Positions 9,055 to 17,801 of a stretch of DNA of 64,000 nt are shown in pieces. A program made the translations under genes and the position numbers. Below the pieces are notes generated by a model. The model was not told the origin of the DNA. It ran no database searches and was given only the letters and a program-made list of their open reading frames with translations. How positions within the stretch are numbered: position 1 is the first letter of the stretch; each line of letters opens with the position of its first letter. The DNA is taken from positions 1 through 64,000 of the forward strand of contig CAVWOU010000015.1 of NCBI GenBank assembly GCA_963756745.1, read 5' to 3'. The stretch is from DASPWW01 sp963756745 (GTDB taxonomy: Bacteria > Actinomycetota > Thermoleophilia > Solirubrobacterales > 70-9).

Positions 9055-9110
9055 CCCTGACGCGAGCTAGGACTCGATGAACACGGGTGACCCCCCGTCC
9101 TAGGCCTCAG

Positions 9111-9199
9111 CGGAGAGGGAGGGATTCGAACCCTCGAGAGAGCTTGCGCCCTCTACTCGCTTAGCAGGCGAGTGCCTTCAGCCACTCGGCCACCTCTCC
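9111..9199 (-). tRNA. tRNA-Ser (anticodon GCU)
   Basis: On the minus strand, acceptor GGAGAGG pairs with CCTCTCC. The anticodon stem CTCGC/GCGAG encloses CTGCTAA, giving GCU (reads AGC/AGU). The long class II variable arm expected for serine tRNAs is present, and the T-loop reads GGTTCGAATCC. 89 nt, CCA not encoded. Confidence 0.97.
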
Positions 9200-9244
9200 G
9201 TGCGAGGGCCGATGATAGATCGCTGATCTTTTAGGCTCGCGCCG

Positions 9245-10480
9245 ATGGCAACGCAGGCTGAGCCGGCAACCACCCCCAGATTGGCGGATCCGTACGCGCG
9301 GTACGAGGCGGCGTTCGAGTCGATCGTGCCGCCGTTCGCGTTCGTCGACCTCGACGCGATGCGGGCCAACGTCACCGACCTCCTCGGAATGGCGCGCGGC
9401 GTGCCGATCAGGGTGGCGAGCAAGTCGGTGCGCTGCCGCGCCCTGTTGCGATGGATCCTCGAGCGGGACGCCGGCTTTCGCGGCCTGCTGACGTTCACGC
9501 TGCCCGAGACCCTGTGGCTCGCGAGCGAGGGATTCGACAATCTCCTGCTCGCCTATCCGACCGCCGACCGCGCAGCTCTGGACGAGCTTGCCACCCGAAC
9601 CGCGGGGGACCCCGACGGCGCGCCCGCGGTGATGGTCGACTCCAGCGCCCATCTCGACCTGATCGCAGCGGCGGTCAGCACCCGCTCCGCGCCGATTCGG
9701 GTCTGCATCGAGCTCGACGTCGGCTGGTGGCCCCCGGGCGGGCGGGTGAAGATCGGGCCGAAGCGCTCGCCGATTCGGACGCCCGAAGCGGCCGCCGCGC
9801 TCGCGCGCGGGATCGCTTCGCGCCGCTCGGTGCGCCTCGTCGGGCTGATGGCATACGAGGGACACATCGCGGGGGTCGGCGACGACGCTCCCGGGAGCCG
9901 GTTTCGGAACCTCGCGATCCGCGCCATGCAGCGGGCCTCGGCGCGGGAGATCCGCTCCCGCCGGGCCGCCGTCGTCGACGCCGTCTCGCGGGTGGCACCG
10001 CTCGAGCTCGTCAACGGGGGAGGCACCGGGAGCCTGGCGGCGACGGCATCAGAGCCTGCCGTCACCGAGGTGACGGCAGGGTCGGGGTTCTACAGCCCAG
10101 TCCTGTTCGACCACTACCGCTCGCTGGACCTGCGCCCGGCCGCCGGGTTCGCGATGCCGGTCGTGCGAAAGCCGGGCGGCCGCGTCGCCACGGTGCTCGG
10201 CGGCGGCTACATCGCGTCCGGGCCGCCGGGAAGGGAGCGCCTCCCCAAGCCCTACCTGCCGCGCGGGCTGCGTCTCGATCCCCTCGAGGGCGCCGGCGAG
10301 GTGCAGACCCCGGTCATCGGCGACGCCGCCGCGAGCCTGAGGCTCGGAGACCGGGTCTACTTCCGCCACGCGAAGGCGGGGGAGCTCTGCGAGCGGTTCT
10401 CGACGCTGTACCTCCTCGACGGCGACCGCGTCGTCGACGAGCTCCCGACCTACCGCGGCGAGGGGAAGTGCTTTCTGTGA
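9245..10480 (+). CDS. PLP-dependent D-threonine aldolase / alanine racemase-like protein
   Basis: 411 aa fold-type III PLP protein (DSD/D-TA-like group, often annotated amino acid deaminase/aldolase). The N-terminal barrel has FAFVDLDAM followed by RVASKS, where Lys60 is the expected Schiff-base residue. A C-terminal metal-binding segment is suggested by YFRHAKAGELCERF (His and Cys near 380-390). The likely reaction is aldol cleavage or deamination of a D-hydroxy amino acid; the substrate is unknown. It is convergent with the lactone oxidase gene, their stops 10 bases apart. Confidence 0.8.
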   Translation: MATQAEPATTPRLADPYARYEAAFESIVPPFAFVDLDAMRANVTDLLGMARGVPIRVASKSVRCRALLRWILERDAGFRGLLTFTLPETLWLASEGFDNLLLAYPTADRAALDELATRTAGDPDGAPAVMVDSSAHLDLIAAAVSTRSAPIRVCIELDVGWWPPGGRVKIGPKRSPIRTPEAAAALARGIASRRSVRLVGLMAYEGHIAGVGDDAPGSRFRNLAIRAMQRASAREIRSRRAAVVDAVSRVAPLELVNGGGTGSLAATASEPAVTEVTAGSGFYSPVLFDHYRSLDLRPAAGFAMPVVRKPGGRVATVLGGGYIASGPPGRERLPKPYLPRGLRLDPLEGAGEVQTPVIGDAAASLRLGDRVYFRHAKAGELCERFSTLYLLDGDRVVDELPTYRGEGKCFL

Positions 10481-10490
10481 ACCGCCGGCG

Positions 10491-11801
10491 TCACGCGGCC
10501 GGCACCGCCGGTCCCAGCACGCGGTCTGTATAGGGGTTCGCGAACCGGCCCTCCGGATCGAGCCGCGCCCGAACCCGCTGGAAGTCCTCCCAGCGCGGGT
10601 ACCGCGGTGCGAGCGTGGCGGCGGTCTGGAAGTGGCGTTTTCCCCAGTGCGGGCGGCCGCCGTAGGAGTCCATGATCTCCTCGACGCCCCGGAAGTAGCG
10701 CTCCCACGCCACCCCCCGGTACATGTGTACCGCGATGTAGCAGGTCTCGCGCTCGTGGGAGGGGCTGAGCATCGCGTCGTCGGGCGCGACGAACCGGACC
10801 TCGATCGGGAAGCTGACCCGCAGGCCCTCGCGCTCGATCAGGTCGTAGATCCTCCGCACGGCCTCGGCGCCGTGCTCGCGCGGGATCCCGTACTCCATCT
10901 CGGTGAACCTGACCTGCCGCTGGCTCGCGAACACCCGGTGGCTGCGATCGACCTTCACCGAGCGTCCGATCATCCCGACGAGGAAGCGGGCGAGCGCCGG
11001 AGTGATCGAGGGGAAGCGCCTGGATGCGCGGCAGAACGCCTCCGCGACCCAGTTCTCGAGCACCGTCTCCTGCACGAACTCCACCACGCGCGAGCGGGGG
11101 CGGGGCGGGGCGTCGGTGCGCTCGCTCTCGCGCACGATCGCGATCTCGGTGTGCGGAAACGCGAACAGCTCGATGTGGTCGTGGAGGTCGGGCAGCTCGC
11201 CGAGCGCCGCGAGGGTCTCCTCGAGGGGCTCGGGGCGATCGACCCGCCTGATCGTGAACGCGGGGACGGCCCGCAGCGTGATCGAGTGGACGATCCCGAG
11301 CGCGCCGAGGCCGGCGCGCGCCGCGCGCAGCCGGTCGGGATCGGCATCGGCCCGAAACTCGACGGCGCTCCCGTCGGCGAGCACGAGCTCGACCCCCTCG
11401 ACCTGGGCCGACATGTTGCGGAACCGCGCACCGGTGCCGTGGGTCGCCGTCGAGATCGCGCCGCTGAGCGTCTGGCGGTCGATGTCGCCCTGGTTCTCGA
11501 GCGCGAGCCCGCGCGCCGCCAGCGCCTCGGTGAGCTCGCCGATCACGATCCCAGCCTCGACCTTGACGAGCCCGGACGCGCGGTCGACATCCAGAACGCG
11601 GTTCAGCCCCTCGAGGAGGAGCATCGCCCCGTCAGTGCAGGCGATGTCGGTGAACGAGTGCCCTGACCCCGCTGCTCGCACCGGCCGTCCGGCGGCCGCC
11701 GCGCGGCCGATCGCGTCGACCAACTCGTCCCGGTTGCGCGGCCGCTCGATCACCGCCGGCTCGCAGCGCTGGTCGCCTGCCCAATTCGACCACTGAGGCA
11801 T
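10491..11801 (-). CDS. FAD-linked sugar-1,4-lactone oxidase (D-arabinono-lactone oxidase family)
   Basis: 436 aa VAO-type flavoprotein. The FAD domain shows GSGHSFTD (residues 46-53), where His48 is the probable covalent flavin site, and QTLSGAISTATHGTG near 113. The C-terminal ALO domain ends with GGRPHWGKRH, a motif typical of the family. It oxidises an aldonolactone with O2. The start is ATG at 11801; the frame is open further upstream only because it reads antisense through the neighbouring tRNA-Ser. Cytoplasmic; no signal peptide. Confidence 0.88.
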   Translation of the reverse strand: MPQWSNWAGDQRCEPAVIERPRNRDELVDAIGRAAAAGRPVRAAGSGHSFTDIACTDGAMLLLEGLNRVLDVDRASGLVKVEAGIVIGELTEALAARGLALENQGDIDRQTLSGAISTATHGTGARFRNMSAQVEGVELVLADGSAVEFRADADPDRLRAARAGLGALGIVHSITLRAVPAFTIRRVDRPEPLEETLAALGELPDLHDHIELFAFPHTEIAIVRESERTDAPPRPRSRVVEFVQETVLENWVAEAFCRASRRFPSITPALARFLVGMIGRSVKVDRSHRVFASQRQVRFTEMEYGIPREHGAEAVRRIYDLIEREGLRVSFPIEVRFVAPDDAMLSPSHERETCYIAVHMYRGVAWERYFRGVEEIMDSYGGRPHWGKRHFQTAATLAPRYPRWEDFQRVRARLDPEGRFANPYTDRVLGPAVPAA

Positions 11802-11826
11802 CGCCCGGAATAATGAAGGCGAACCC

Positions 11827-11917
11827 GGAGGGGTGGCAGAGCGGTTGAATGCGGCGCTCTTGAAAAGCGCTGACCGGGCTTGACCCCGGTCCGGGGGTTC
11901 GAATCCCTCCCCCTCCG
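11827..11917 (+). tRNA. tRNA-Ser (anticodon UGA)
   Basis: Acceptor GGAGGGG pairs with CCCCTCC. The anticodon stem GCGCT/AGCGC encloses CTTGAAA, giving UGA (reads UCN). Long variable arm (GACCGGGCTTGACCCCGGTC) and T-arm GGGGGTTCGAATCCCTC follow. 91 nt. Its 3' 50 bases and the next three are duplicated 2640 bases downstream. Confidence 0.96.
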
Positions 11918-11920
11918 CTC
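11868..11920 (+). repeat. 53-bp direct repeat, copy 1 (attL-like, inside tRNA-Ser)
   Basis: This copy covers the end of the anticodon stem, variable arm, T-arm and acceptor of tRNA-Ser(UGA) plus three bases beyond. It is identical over 53 bases to 14508-14560. The intact tRNA here and the truncated copy downstream match the geometry left by site-specific integration into a tRNA 3' end. Confidence 0.9.
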
Positions 11921-11970
11921 GGTGCCTGAGCCGCCGCACAGCGCCCTTACTCAGAGACCTGATCCCTGAG

Positions 11971-14313
11971 CTAGGGCCAGTCGTAGGTGATCTGCATCAG
12001 ATCGCCGCTCGCCAAGAAGCCGAGCTTCGACCTAGTGCAGCGCACCCGAAGCTGAAGCTCACCGTCGCCGGCGGTACCGCTGACGTAGTCGGCCGCGTTA
12101 CCGCCGGGCAGCGCGTCGATCCGCACCTCGGTGGTACCCACGCTTCGGCTATCGAGTTGCACCCAGGCGTTGTTGGTCCAACGCTTGATGTACAGCCGCT
12201 GCGTGCAGGTCTGCGAGTTCTTGCCCTTGTAGGTGACCTTCAGGTTGCTGAGGGAGTTCGGGACAGCTGTGAACCTCCCCCACCAAGAGGTGGTCCGGGT
12301 GCCCGAGGTGGTGGAGTTCACCTCGTAGTAGAGGTTGTCGTCGGCGCCCAGGTCGGCGGCAGCGCCGCCCCGAACGGTCCCTGTTTCGAGCACCGCCGCC
12401 GCCGGAGAGACGGTGGAGGAGTTGATCGTGGTGAAGCTCCACGACTTCTCGGCGGCGAGCGGGTTCCCGGGGACGGCCGCGTCCTTGGCGCCCGTGCCCA
12501 CTCTTGCCGTGTACTGGGTGCCCCCGGCGAGCGAAGCGGATGGGCGGAATGTCATCGCGTTCCCGTTCCAGGAGAAGGTCCCGGTCGCGGTGGGCGTCAG
12601 GGAGAACGCGGCCTCGGCGCTTGCCCTGTCCATCGCCTCGCTGAACGTTACGGTCACGTCGGTGCCCCTCGCAACCCCAACCGAGCCGTCGGCGGGAGAC
12701 ACCGAGCTGACGGTGGGCGCGGTGGTATCCGTCGGGGGCGGCGTCGTCATAACCTCGCGCTTGAACCAGGCGACGGAGTCGTCGTACCTGGCGGCGACGT
12801 AGATCGACTTTCCGTCCGGGCTCAGCGCCACCGAGAAGAGGGAGTCAAGGCCCGTGTTCCCGCCCAGCTCGGTGGCCTTCGGGATCGGCGTGCAGGCGGA
12901 GGTCGTCTTGGCGCCCACGCACCCTTGGTAGGCGAGGGTGCCGTCGCTCGTGACATTGAAGTGGTCCACAGCGTCGTCGCCCCGGGAGCCTGCGTAGACC
13001 GACTTTCCGTCGTCGTCCGGGCTCACCATCACCGATCGGAGGGCGTCGAGGCCCGAGCTCGTGCCGTCCGCGGCGGCGCTCGGGATCGCCGTGCAGGGGC
13101 CCGAGCTCTGCGTCTCGCCGGTGATGCAACCGCGGTAGCTGAGGGCGCCGTTTGGGCCGCCCCTGAAGCTCGACACGGCGTCGTCGTCCCGGGAGGCGGC
13201 GTAGACGTCACCGTTCGGGCTCACCGCCACAGAGAAGAGGGTGTCGAAGCCGGAGTTCGAGCCGCCCGGGGTAGCACCACCGCTCGGCGCCGTGCAGGCG
13301 CCGGCGCCAGTGCTCTCGCTCCGTCCGCTGATGCAGCCCTTGTACGTCAGGGCGCCGGTGTCGGGGTTGCGCTGGAAGCTGGCTACCGCGTCGTCGTTAT
13401 TGGCGGCGACGTAGAGCGACGTTTCGTTCACCGCCACCACGTAGGCGCCGTCGAGGCCCGGGGTCGTACCGCCCGAGCCGTTGGGGGCGCATGCGCCGAC
13501 GCTACTTTGCTCTCCCGTGATGCAGCCCTGGTAGCTGAGCGCGCCATTGGGGCCACCCTCGAAGCTAGCCACGGCGTCGTCGAGCTCGGAGGCGACGTAG
13601 ACCGACGTTCCCGACGTTCCGCGCGGGCTCACCGCCACCGAGTAGGCGCCGTCGAGGCCGGAGTTCGAGCCATCCGAGGCCGCTCTCGGGATCGGCGTGC
13701 AGGCGCTCGAGCTCTGCGTTTCGCCGGTGATGCAGCCCTGGTAGGTGAGTGCGCCGGTGGACGGGTCGACCTTGAAGCTGGCCACAGCGTCGTCGTTCTC
13801 GGAGACGGCGAAGAGCGATGTTCCATCCGGGCTCACCGCCACCGCTATGGGGTAGTCGAGTCCGGAGTCATATCCCTCCAGGGTGGCCCCGCTCCCGCCG
13901 CTCGGGCCCGGGATCGCATCGCAGGCGCCGGAGCCGCCGGGGCCCGCCTCGATGTTGCCGGTGATGCAACCCTCGTAGGTGAGGGCGCCGGTGTCGGGGT
14001 TGCGCCTGAAGCTGGCCACCGCGTCGTCCCATCCGGAGGCGGCGTAGACCCACTTGCCGTCCGGGCTCACCGCGGCCGATCGGAGGTAGTCGAGGCCCGA
14101 GTAGGTGCCATGTGCGACGGTGCTTCCGATCGCCGTGCACGCCCCCCTGCCGTCGGGGCCGCTGCTTCTCTCTCCCGTGATGCAGTCCTGATAGGTGAGA
14201 TCGCCGACCGCGCCGCTCGCGAGGCTCGTGCCACCAAGCACAGCGGCGACCGCCACGCAAACGCCAAGAAGCACCCTGCCAGACTTTCCCCGCCGCACTC
14301 GCACTACACCCAA
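11971..14313 (-). CDS. Secreted seven-bladed beta-propeller protein with Ig-like domain
   Basis: 780 aa. Start TTG at 14313 is supported by GGGAGG five bases upstream. A signal peptide (RVLLGVCVAVAAVLGG, ending near residue 33) precedes seven blades, each opening with a variant of GALTYQGCITGE and carrying VSPDGxxVYxAS and DDAVASF strands. Each blade has a conserved Cys in GC(I/V)TG and a second in (A/P)C(T/A/D)xP, suggesting one disulfide per blade. A Pro/Thr linker (PPPTDTTAPTVSSVSP, near residue 520) leads to a bacterial Ig-like Big_5 domain, then a C-terminal beta-rich domain of about 150 residues. It is lactonase/YncE-like in fold; the ligand is unknown. It is the only gene between the two tRNA-derived repeats. 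Confidence 0.8.
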   Translation of the reverse strand: MGVVRVRRGKSGRVLLGVCVAVAAVLGGTSLASGAVGDLTYQDCITGERSSGPDGRGACTAIGSTVAHGTYSGLDYLRSAAVSPDGKWVYAASGWDDAVASFRRNPDTGALTYEGCITGNIEAGPGGSGACDAIPGPSGGSGATLEGYDSGLDYPIAVAVSPDGTSLFAVSENDDAVASFKVDPSTGALTYQGCITGETQSSSACTPIPRAASDGSNSGLDGAYSVAVSPRGTSGTSVYVASELDDAVASFEGGPNGALSYQGCITGEQSSVGACAPNGSGGTTPGLDGAYVVAVNETSLYVAANNDDAVASFQRNPDTGALTYKGCISGRSESTGAGACTAPSGGATPGGSNSGFDTLFSVAVSPNGDVYAASRDDDAVSSFRGGPNGALSYRGCITGETQSSGPCTAIPSAAADGTSSGLDALRSVMVSPDDDGKSVYAGSRGDDAVDHFNVTSDGTLAYQGCVGAKTTSACTPIPKATELGGNTGLDSLFSVALSPDGKSIYVAARYDDSVAWFKREVMTTPPPTDTTAPTVSSVSPADGSVGVARGTDVTVTFSEAMDRASAEAAFSLTPTATGTFSWNGNAMTFRPSASLAGGTQYTARVGTGAKDAAVPGNPLAAEKSWSFTTINSSTVSPAAAVLETGTVRGGAAADLGADDNLYYEVNSTTSGTRTTSWWGRFTAVPNSLSNLKVTYKGKNSQTCTQRLYIKRWTNNAWVQLDSRSVGTTEVRIDALPGGNAADYVSGTAGDGELQLRVRCTRSKLGFLASGDLMQITYDWP

Positions 14314-14507
14314 GCTCGCCTCCCTTGATAGAGCAGCGTAGCTCGCCGCGCCGCCGCCGTCAACCTCGGCCGACCGTCAGGCTGCTCAGCGGCCCCCGGC
14401 ACCGCCAACCCTCCGGTATCCAGCGGTAGTGAAGAGTGGCTGCACCGCCCGCCGGTCGCCGCTGGTTTCACGCCGACTCAGAGAGCCCTCGGCGATCGTC
14501 TAAAAAC

Positions 14508-14560
14508 CGCTGACCGGGCTTGACCCCGGTCCGGGGGTTCGAATCCCTCCCCCTCCGCTC
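14508..14560 (+). repeat. 53-bp direct repeat, copy 2 (attR-like tRNA-Ser 3' fragment)
   Basis: Perfect copy of 11868-11920. The sequence immediately upstream does not form the 5' half of a tRNA, so this is an isolated 3' fragment and not a second functional tRNA-Ser. It marks the right edge of a 2640-base segment that starts at the intact tRNA. Confidence 0.9.
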
Positions 14561-14609
14561 CGCGAGCCTCTCGCCGTTTCCGAACCGGGCGCTTAGGGTT
14601 CTCGCGCCT

Positions 14610-15755
14610 ATGACCGGAACCGACTCCGCCCGCTCGATCTTCGTGCGATTTCTCCGCTTCGGCGCCCTGGCCTGGGGCGGCCCGGCCGCCCAGATCGCGA
14701 TGATCAAGCACGAGTGCGTCGACGAGGAGGGCTGGGTCTCGGATGAGACCTTCCAGAAGACGCTTGCCGTCTACCAGGTCCTGCCGGGCCCCGAGGCGCA
14801 CGAGCTGTGCGTCTACTTCGGCCGCCTCCGCGGCGGCAAGGTGGGAGGCCTTCTCGCCGGGCTCGGCTTCATGCTGCCCGGCTTCCTGCTCATGCTCGGC
14901 CTCTCCGCTCTCTACGTCGAGGCCGAGTTTTCGGACAGCCTCGACGAGGTGTTCTACGGGCTTGCCGCGGCCGTCGGGGCGATCGTCGCCAGGGCGCTCG
15001 TGCGGCTGGGGGGATCGTTCCTCACCGACGTCCCGCTGATCGTGATCGCCGTGGGCGCGTTCGCGCTGACCGCGTTCGCGGACGCGAGCTTCGTCCTCGT
15101 CCTCGCCGGCGGCGGGATCGCCTACGAGCTATGGACCGCCGCCGGCCGCTACTCGCGCCGGCTGCGCGCCCTGTCGCCGCTTCCGGCCGCGGTCGTGTTC
15201 ATCGCCGGCCTGGTGACGGTGTCGCTCACCACCGAGATCTTCCTCGAGGGCCTGAGGGCGGGCCTGCTCACATTCGGCGGTGCGTTCACCGTGATCCCGT
15301 TCCTGCAGGAGGCAGCGGTCCAGGACCAGGGATGGCTGACCGACTCCCAGTTCGTCGACGGGCTCGCGATGAGCGGCGTTCTCCCGGCGCCGCTGATCAT
15401 CTTCTCGACCTTCGTCGGGTACGTCGCGGGGGGCCTCGGCGGAGCCCTCGCGATGACGCTCGGGATCTTCTTGCCGGCGTTCCTGTTCCCGATCTTCCTT
15501 CACCGCTGGCTCGTCGCGGTCGCGGAGAACCCGCGCATCAGGCCGTTCCTGCTCGGCGTCGCCGCCGCGGTAGTGGGGCTGATCGCCGCCGTGACGGTCG
15601 ACATCGTGGAGACCGGGATCGTCGACTTGCCCACCGCCCTGCTCGCCGTCGGCGCGTTCGCGGCGCTGATGCGCTTTCACGCCAAGCTGACGGTGCTGTG
15701 GGTGGTCCTGGCGTGCGGGGTGATCGGCGCGGCGCTCCAGCTGACGGTCGTCTGA
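14610..15755 (+). CDS. chrA: Chromate transporter, ChrA family (two-domain)
   Basis: 381 aa, the size of fused two-domain CHR proteins. The N-half begins FGALAWGGPAAQIAMI and the C-half repeats the pattern with GLLTFGGAFTVIPFL (near residue 218), the conserved FGG-containing motif of both CHR halves. About ten TM segments. The family exports chromate or mediates related oxyanion transport. The start is ATG at 14610; the frame is open upstream through the tRNA fragment. It stands just upstream of a sulfate transporter operon; sulfate and chromate are chemically similar oxyanions, so proximity may be functional (inference). Confidence 0.87.
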   Translation: MTGTDSARSIFVRFLRFGALAWGGPAAQIAMIKHECVDEEGWVSDETFQKTLAVYQVLPGPEAHELCVYFGRLRGGKVGGLLAGLGFMLPGFLLMLGLSALYVEAEFSDSLDEVFYGLAAAVGAIVARALVRLGGSFLTDVPLIVIAVGAFALTAFADASFVLVLAGGGIAYELWTAAGRYSRRLRALSPLPAAVVFIAGLVTVSLTTEIFLEGLRAGLLTFGGAFTVIPFLQEAAVQDQGWLTDSQFVDGLAMSGVLPAPLIIFSTFVGYVAGGLGGALAMTLGIFLPAFLFPIFLHRWLVAVAENPRIRPFLLGVAAAVVGLIAAVTVDIVETGIVDLPTALLAVGAFAALMRFHAKLTVLWVVLACGVIGAALQLTVV

Positions 15756-15803
15756 CCGAGCGGTAGACCGGGATGGCCTGTGCTACGCTGCCGCGCCTCG
15801 TTC

Positions 15804-15831
15804 TTGACTAATCTGACCAGCAATCTAGTCT
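15804..15831 (+). promoter_or_regulatory. Candidate sigma-70-type promoter of sulfate ABC operon
   Basis: TTGACT (15804-15809), a 16-base spacer and TAGTCT (15826-15831) resemble -35/-10 boxes. They lie in an AT-rich island between chrA and the sulfate-binding protein gene. Pattern evidence only. Confidence 0.4.
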
Positions 15832-15842
15832 GACCAAACTAG
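15808..15842 (+). promoter_or_regulatory. Direct and inverted repeats overlapping the promoter (operator candidate)
   Basis: CTAATCTGACCA (15808-15819) recurs as CTAGTCTGACCA (15825-15836), 17 bases apart. The second copy sits within the inverted repeat CTAGT-N8-ACTAG (15825-15842), and a third TGACCA follows at 15848. A dimeric repressor or activator site is likely. The cysteine-free Rrf2 protein encoded at 45479 is a candidate regulator (inference). Confidence 0.4.
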
Positions 15843-15873
15843 TAAGGTGACCAAGAAAGGAATGAACGATCGC

Positions 15874-16922
15874 ATGATGGAGAAGCTGAAGCTCCGTCGT
15901 GCCACCCTCGCCCGCCTCGGCGTTGCGGCGGTCGCGGTGGCATCCATCCTCGGCGTAGCCGCGTGCGGCGGCTCCGACTCCGAGGGCTCGAAGACGGCGG
16001 CGGGACCGATCGAACCTCGTCGCGTACTCGACCCCGCAGCAGGCGTTCAGGAGGGGATCGAGCCCGCGTTCGAGGACACGCCAGACGGCGCGGGCGTCGA
16101 CGTTCGAGAACTCGTTCGGCTGCCTCCGGCGATCAGTCGTCGCGCGGTCGAGGAGGGGCAGCCCGCCGACTTCCTCGACCTCTCGCTGGAGCCGGACATG
16201 AGCGGCTCTGTCGAGGCCGGCAATCGTCGCCGAGGACTGGAACAAGGACGAGTACACGGGCAAGATCACAGAACTCCGTCGTCGTGTTCTCGGTGCGAGA
16301 GGGCAACCCGGAGGACATCGAGGACTGGGACGACCTCGTCACCGGCGACGTCGAGATCATCACCCCGAACCCGTCACCTCGGGCGGCGCGAAGTGGAACA
16401 TCATGGCCGCCTACGGCTCCCAGATCGCGCAGGGTGCGTCCGAGCAGGAGGCGCTCGAGTACGTCGCGCAGATCATCGAGAACACCTCCGTGCTCGACGA
16501 CAGCGCGCGCGACGCGGTGCAGACGTTCGCCAGCGGCAAGGGCGACGTCCTGATCGGGTACGAGAACGAGGCGATCCGGGCCCAGGACGAGCGGCGTGGA
16601 CGTCGAGTACATCATCCCCGACGACACGATCCTGATCGAGAACCCAGTCGCGGTGACCACCGAGGACGCCGAGGACCCGGAGGGCGTCGCAGGCGTGCTC
16701 GACTCATCTGTTCCGCCGAGGGCCAGCAGATGTTCGCCGACTGCGGGTACCGCCCGGTCGATGAGATGGTATTCGAATGAGAACTCCGACAAGTTCCCGG
16801 AGCCCCCGGCCTGTTCACGATCGAGGAGTTCGGCGGCTGGGACAAGGTCGACGACCGAGTTCTTCGACGACGCGCGGGGAGCGGACCGAGATCGCGCGAG
16901 GCAGGGCGCGCCGGTGGAGTAG
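15874..16922 (+). pseudogene. Sulfate-binding lipoprotein of ABC transporter, heavily frameshifted
   Basis: The N-terminus is intact: MMEKLKLRRA, a hydrophobic stretch and lipobox LGVAACGG. Across three frames the family sequence can then be followed: NLVAYSTPQQAF, QEGIEPAFEDTPDGAGV, RAVEEGQPADFLDLSLEPDM, AEDWNKDEYTGKI, VVVFSVREGNPEDIEDWDD, KWNIMAAYGSQIAQGAS and EYIIPDDTILIENPVAVTT, ending APVE. Each frame change is explained by one inserted or deleted base; I count about 15 in one kilobase. The intact protein would be the periplasm-facing sulfate/thiosulfate receptor. Either recent decay or consensus error. The start could also be ATG at 15862. Confidence 0.75.
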
Positions 16923-16972
16923 GCGAGCGAGGAAGCGCGCCCGGTGCGCGCACCGCCTGAAGCAACAGCGGA

Positions 16973-17801
16973 ATGCGCGCCCGCCGAGGGGAAGCCGGCT
17001 CAGGCTTGCCGCGCCTCGGCGGCGACGCGCTGCGCAGGGGATCGTCGATCACATGGCTGAGCATCATCGTGCTGATCCCGATGGGGCGTCGTGGATCGTT
17101 CGCTCGCTGGACGGCGGGCTCGAGCCATTCTGGGACCGCGATCTCGGAGCCCGAGGGATGGGCGCCGCGCTGAAGCTGACCCTGATCGCATCGCTGATCG
17201 TGATCGTCGCGATCAACGCGGTGGTGGGGACGATGATCGCCTGGGTGCTGGTCCGCGACGAGTTCCGCGGCAAGCGGATCGTCAACTCGATCATCGACCT
17301 GCCGTTCGCGCTGCCGACGATCGTCGCCGGATCTGACCCTGATCGCGCTGTACGGGGACGACAGCCCGTTCGGGATCAACGTCACATTCACCATGTTCGC
17401 CGTCGGGCTGGCGCTGCTGTTCGTGACCCTGCCGTTCGTGGTCAGGGCGGTGCAGCCGGTGCTGCACGAGCTCGACCAGCGAGATGGAGGAGGCGGCGGC
17501 GTCGCTTGGCGCGCGCAGCCCACGGATCTTCCGGCAGCATCGTGCTGCCCAACCTGCGCCGGCGATCATCGCCGGCTGTCGGCGCTGGCGTTCGCCCGCG
17601 CGATCGGCGAGTTCGGCTCGCTGGTGCTGATCACCGGGAACATCCCGTTCGAGACCCAGGTCGCCTCCGTGTCTACATCTTCGGCCGGATCGAGCAGGAC
17701 CAGACCGCACCGCGGCGGTGTCGTCTCCGTGCTCCTGCTCGCGATCGCGCTGGCTCGTCCTGTTCGCTGATCCGGCTCGTCGCGAGGAGGAGTCGTCATG
17801 A
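16973..17801 (+). pseudogene. cysT: Sulfate ABC transporter permease CysT-like, frameshifted
   Basis: Family segments appear in successive frames: SITWLSIIVLIP, ALKLTLIASLIVIVAINAVV, GTMIAWVLVRDEFRGKRI, NSIIDLPFALPTIVAG, LIALYGDDSPFGINVTFTMF, LALLFVTLPFVVRAVQPVL and ALAFARAIGEFGSLVLITGN. The inner-membrane permease loop and about six TM helices are recoverable. Several single-base indels break the frame (for example near 17095, 17330, 17480, 17530 and 17675). The inferred end overlaps the next permease start as ATGA at 17798. It pairs with CysW to form the membrane channel. Confidence 0.75.

Noticed and set aside
9067..9103. CTAGGAC/GTCCTAG inverted repeat with inner ACGGG/CCCGT as terminator
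   Set aside because: The arms are far apart and overlap the inner stem; not reliable enough to list.
11802..11939. N-terminal extension of the lactone oxidase
   Set aside because: It reads antisense through tRNA-Ser; the FAD domain begins right after ATG 11801.
12157..14328. 723-codon plus-strand ORF over the propeller gene
   Set aside because: Repeat-bearing antisense frame; it mirrors the blade repeats of the real minus-strand gene.
11921..14507. Prophage or ICE between the tRNA repeats
   Set aside because: No integrase, relaxase, capsid or replication gene; only one cellular-looking secreted protein gene.
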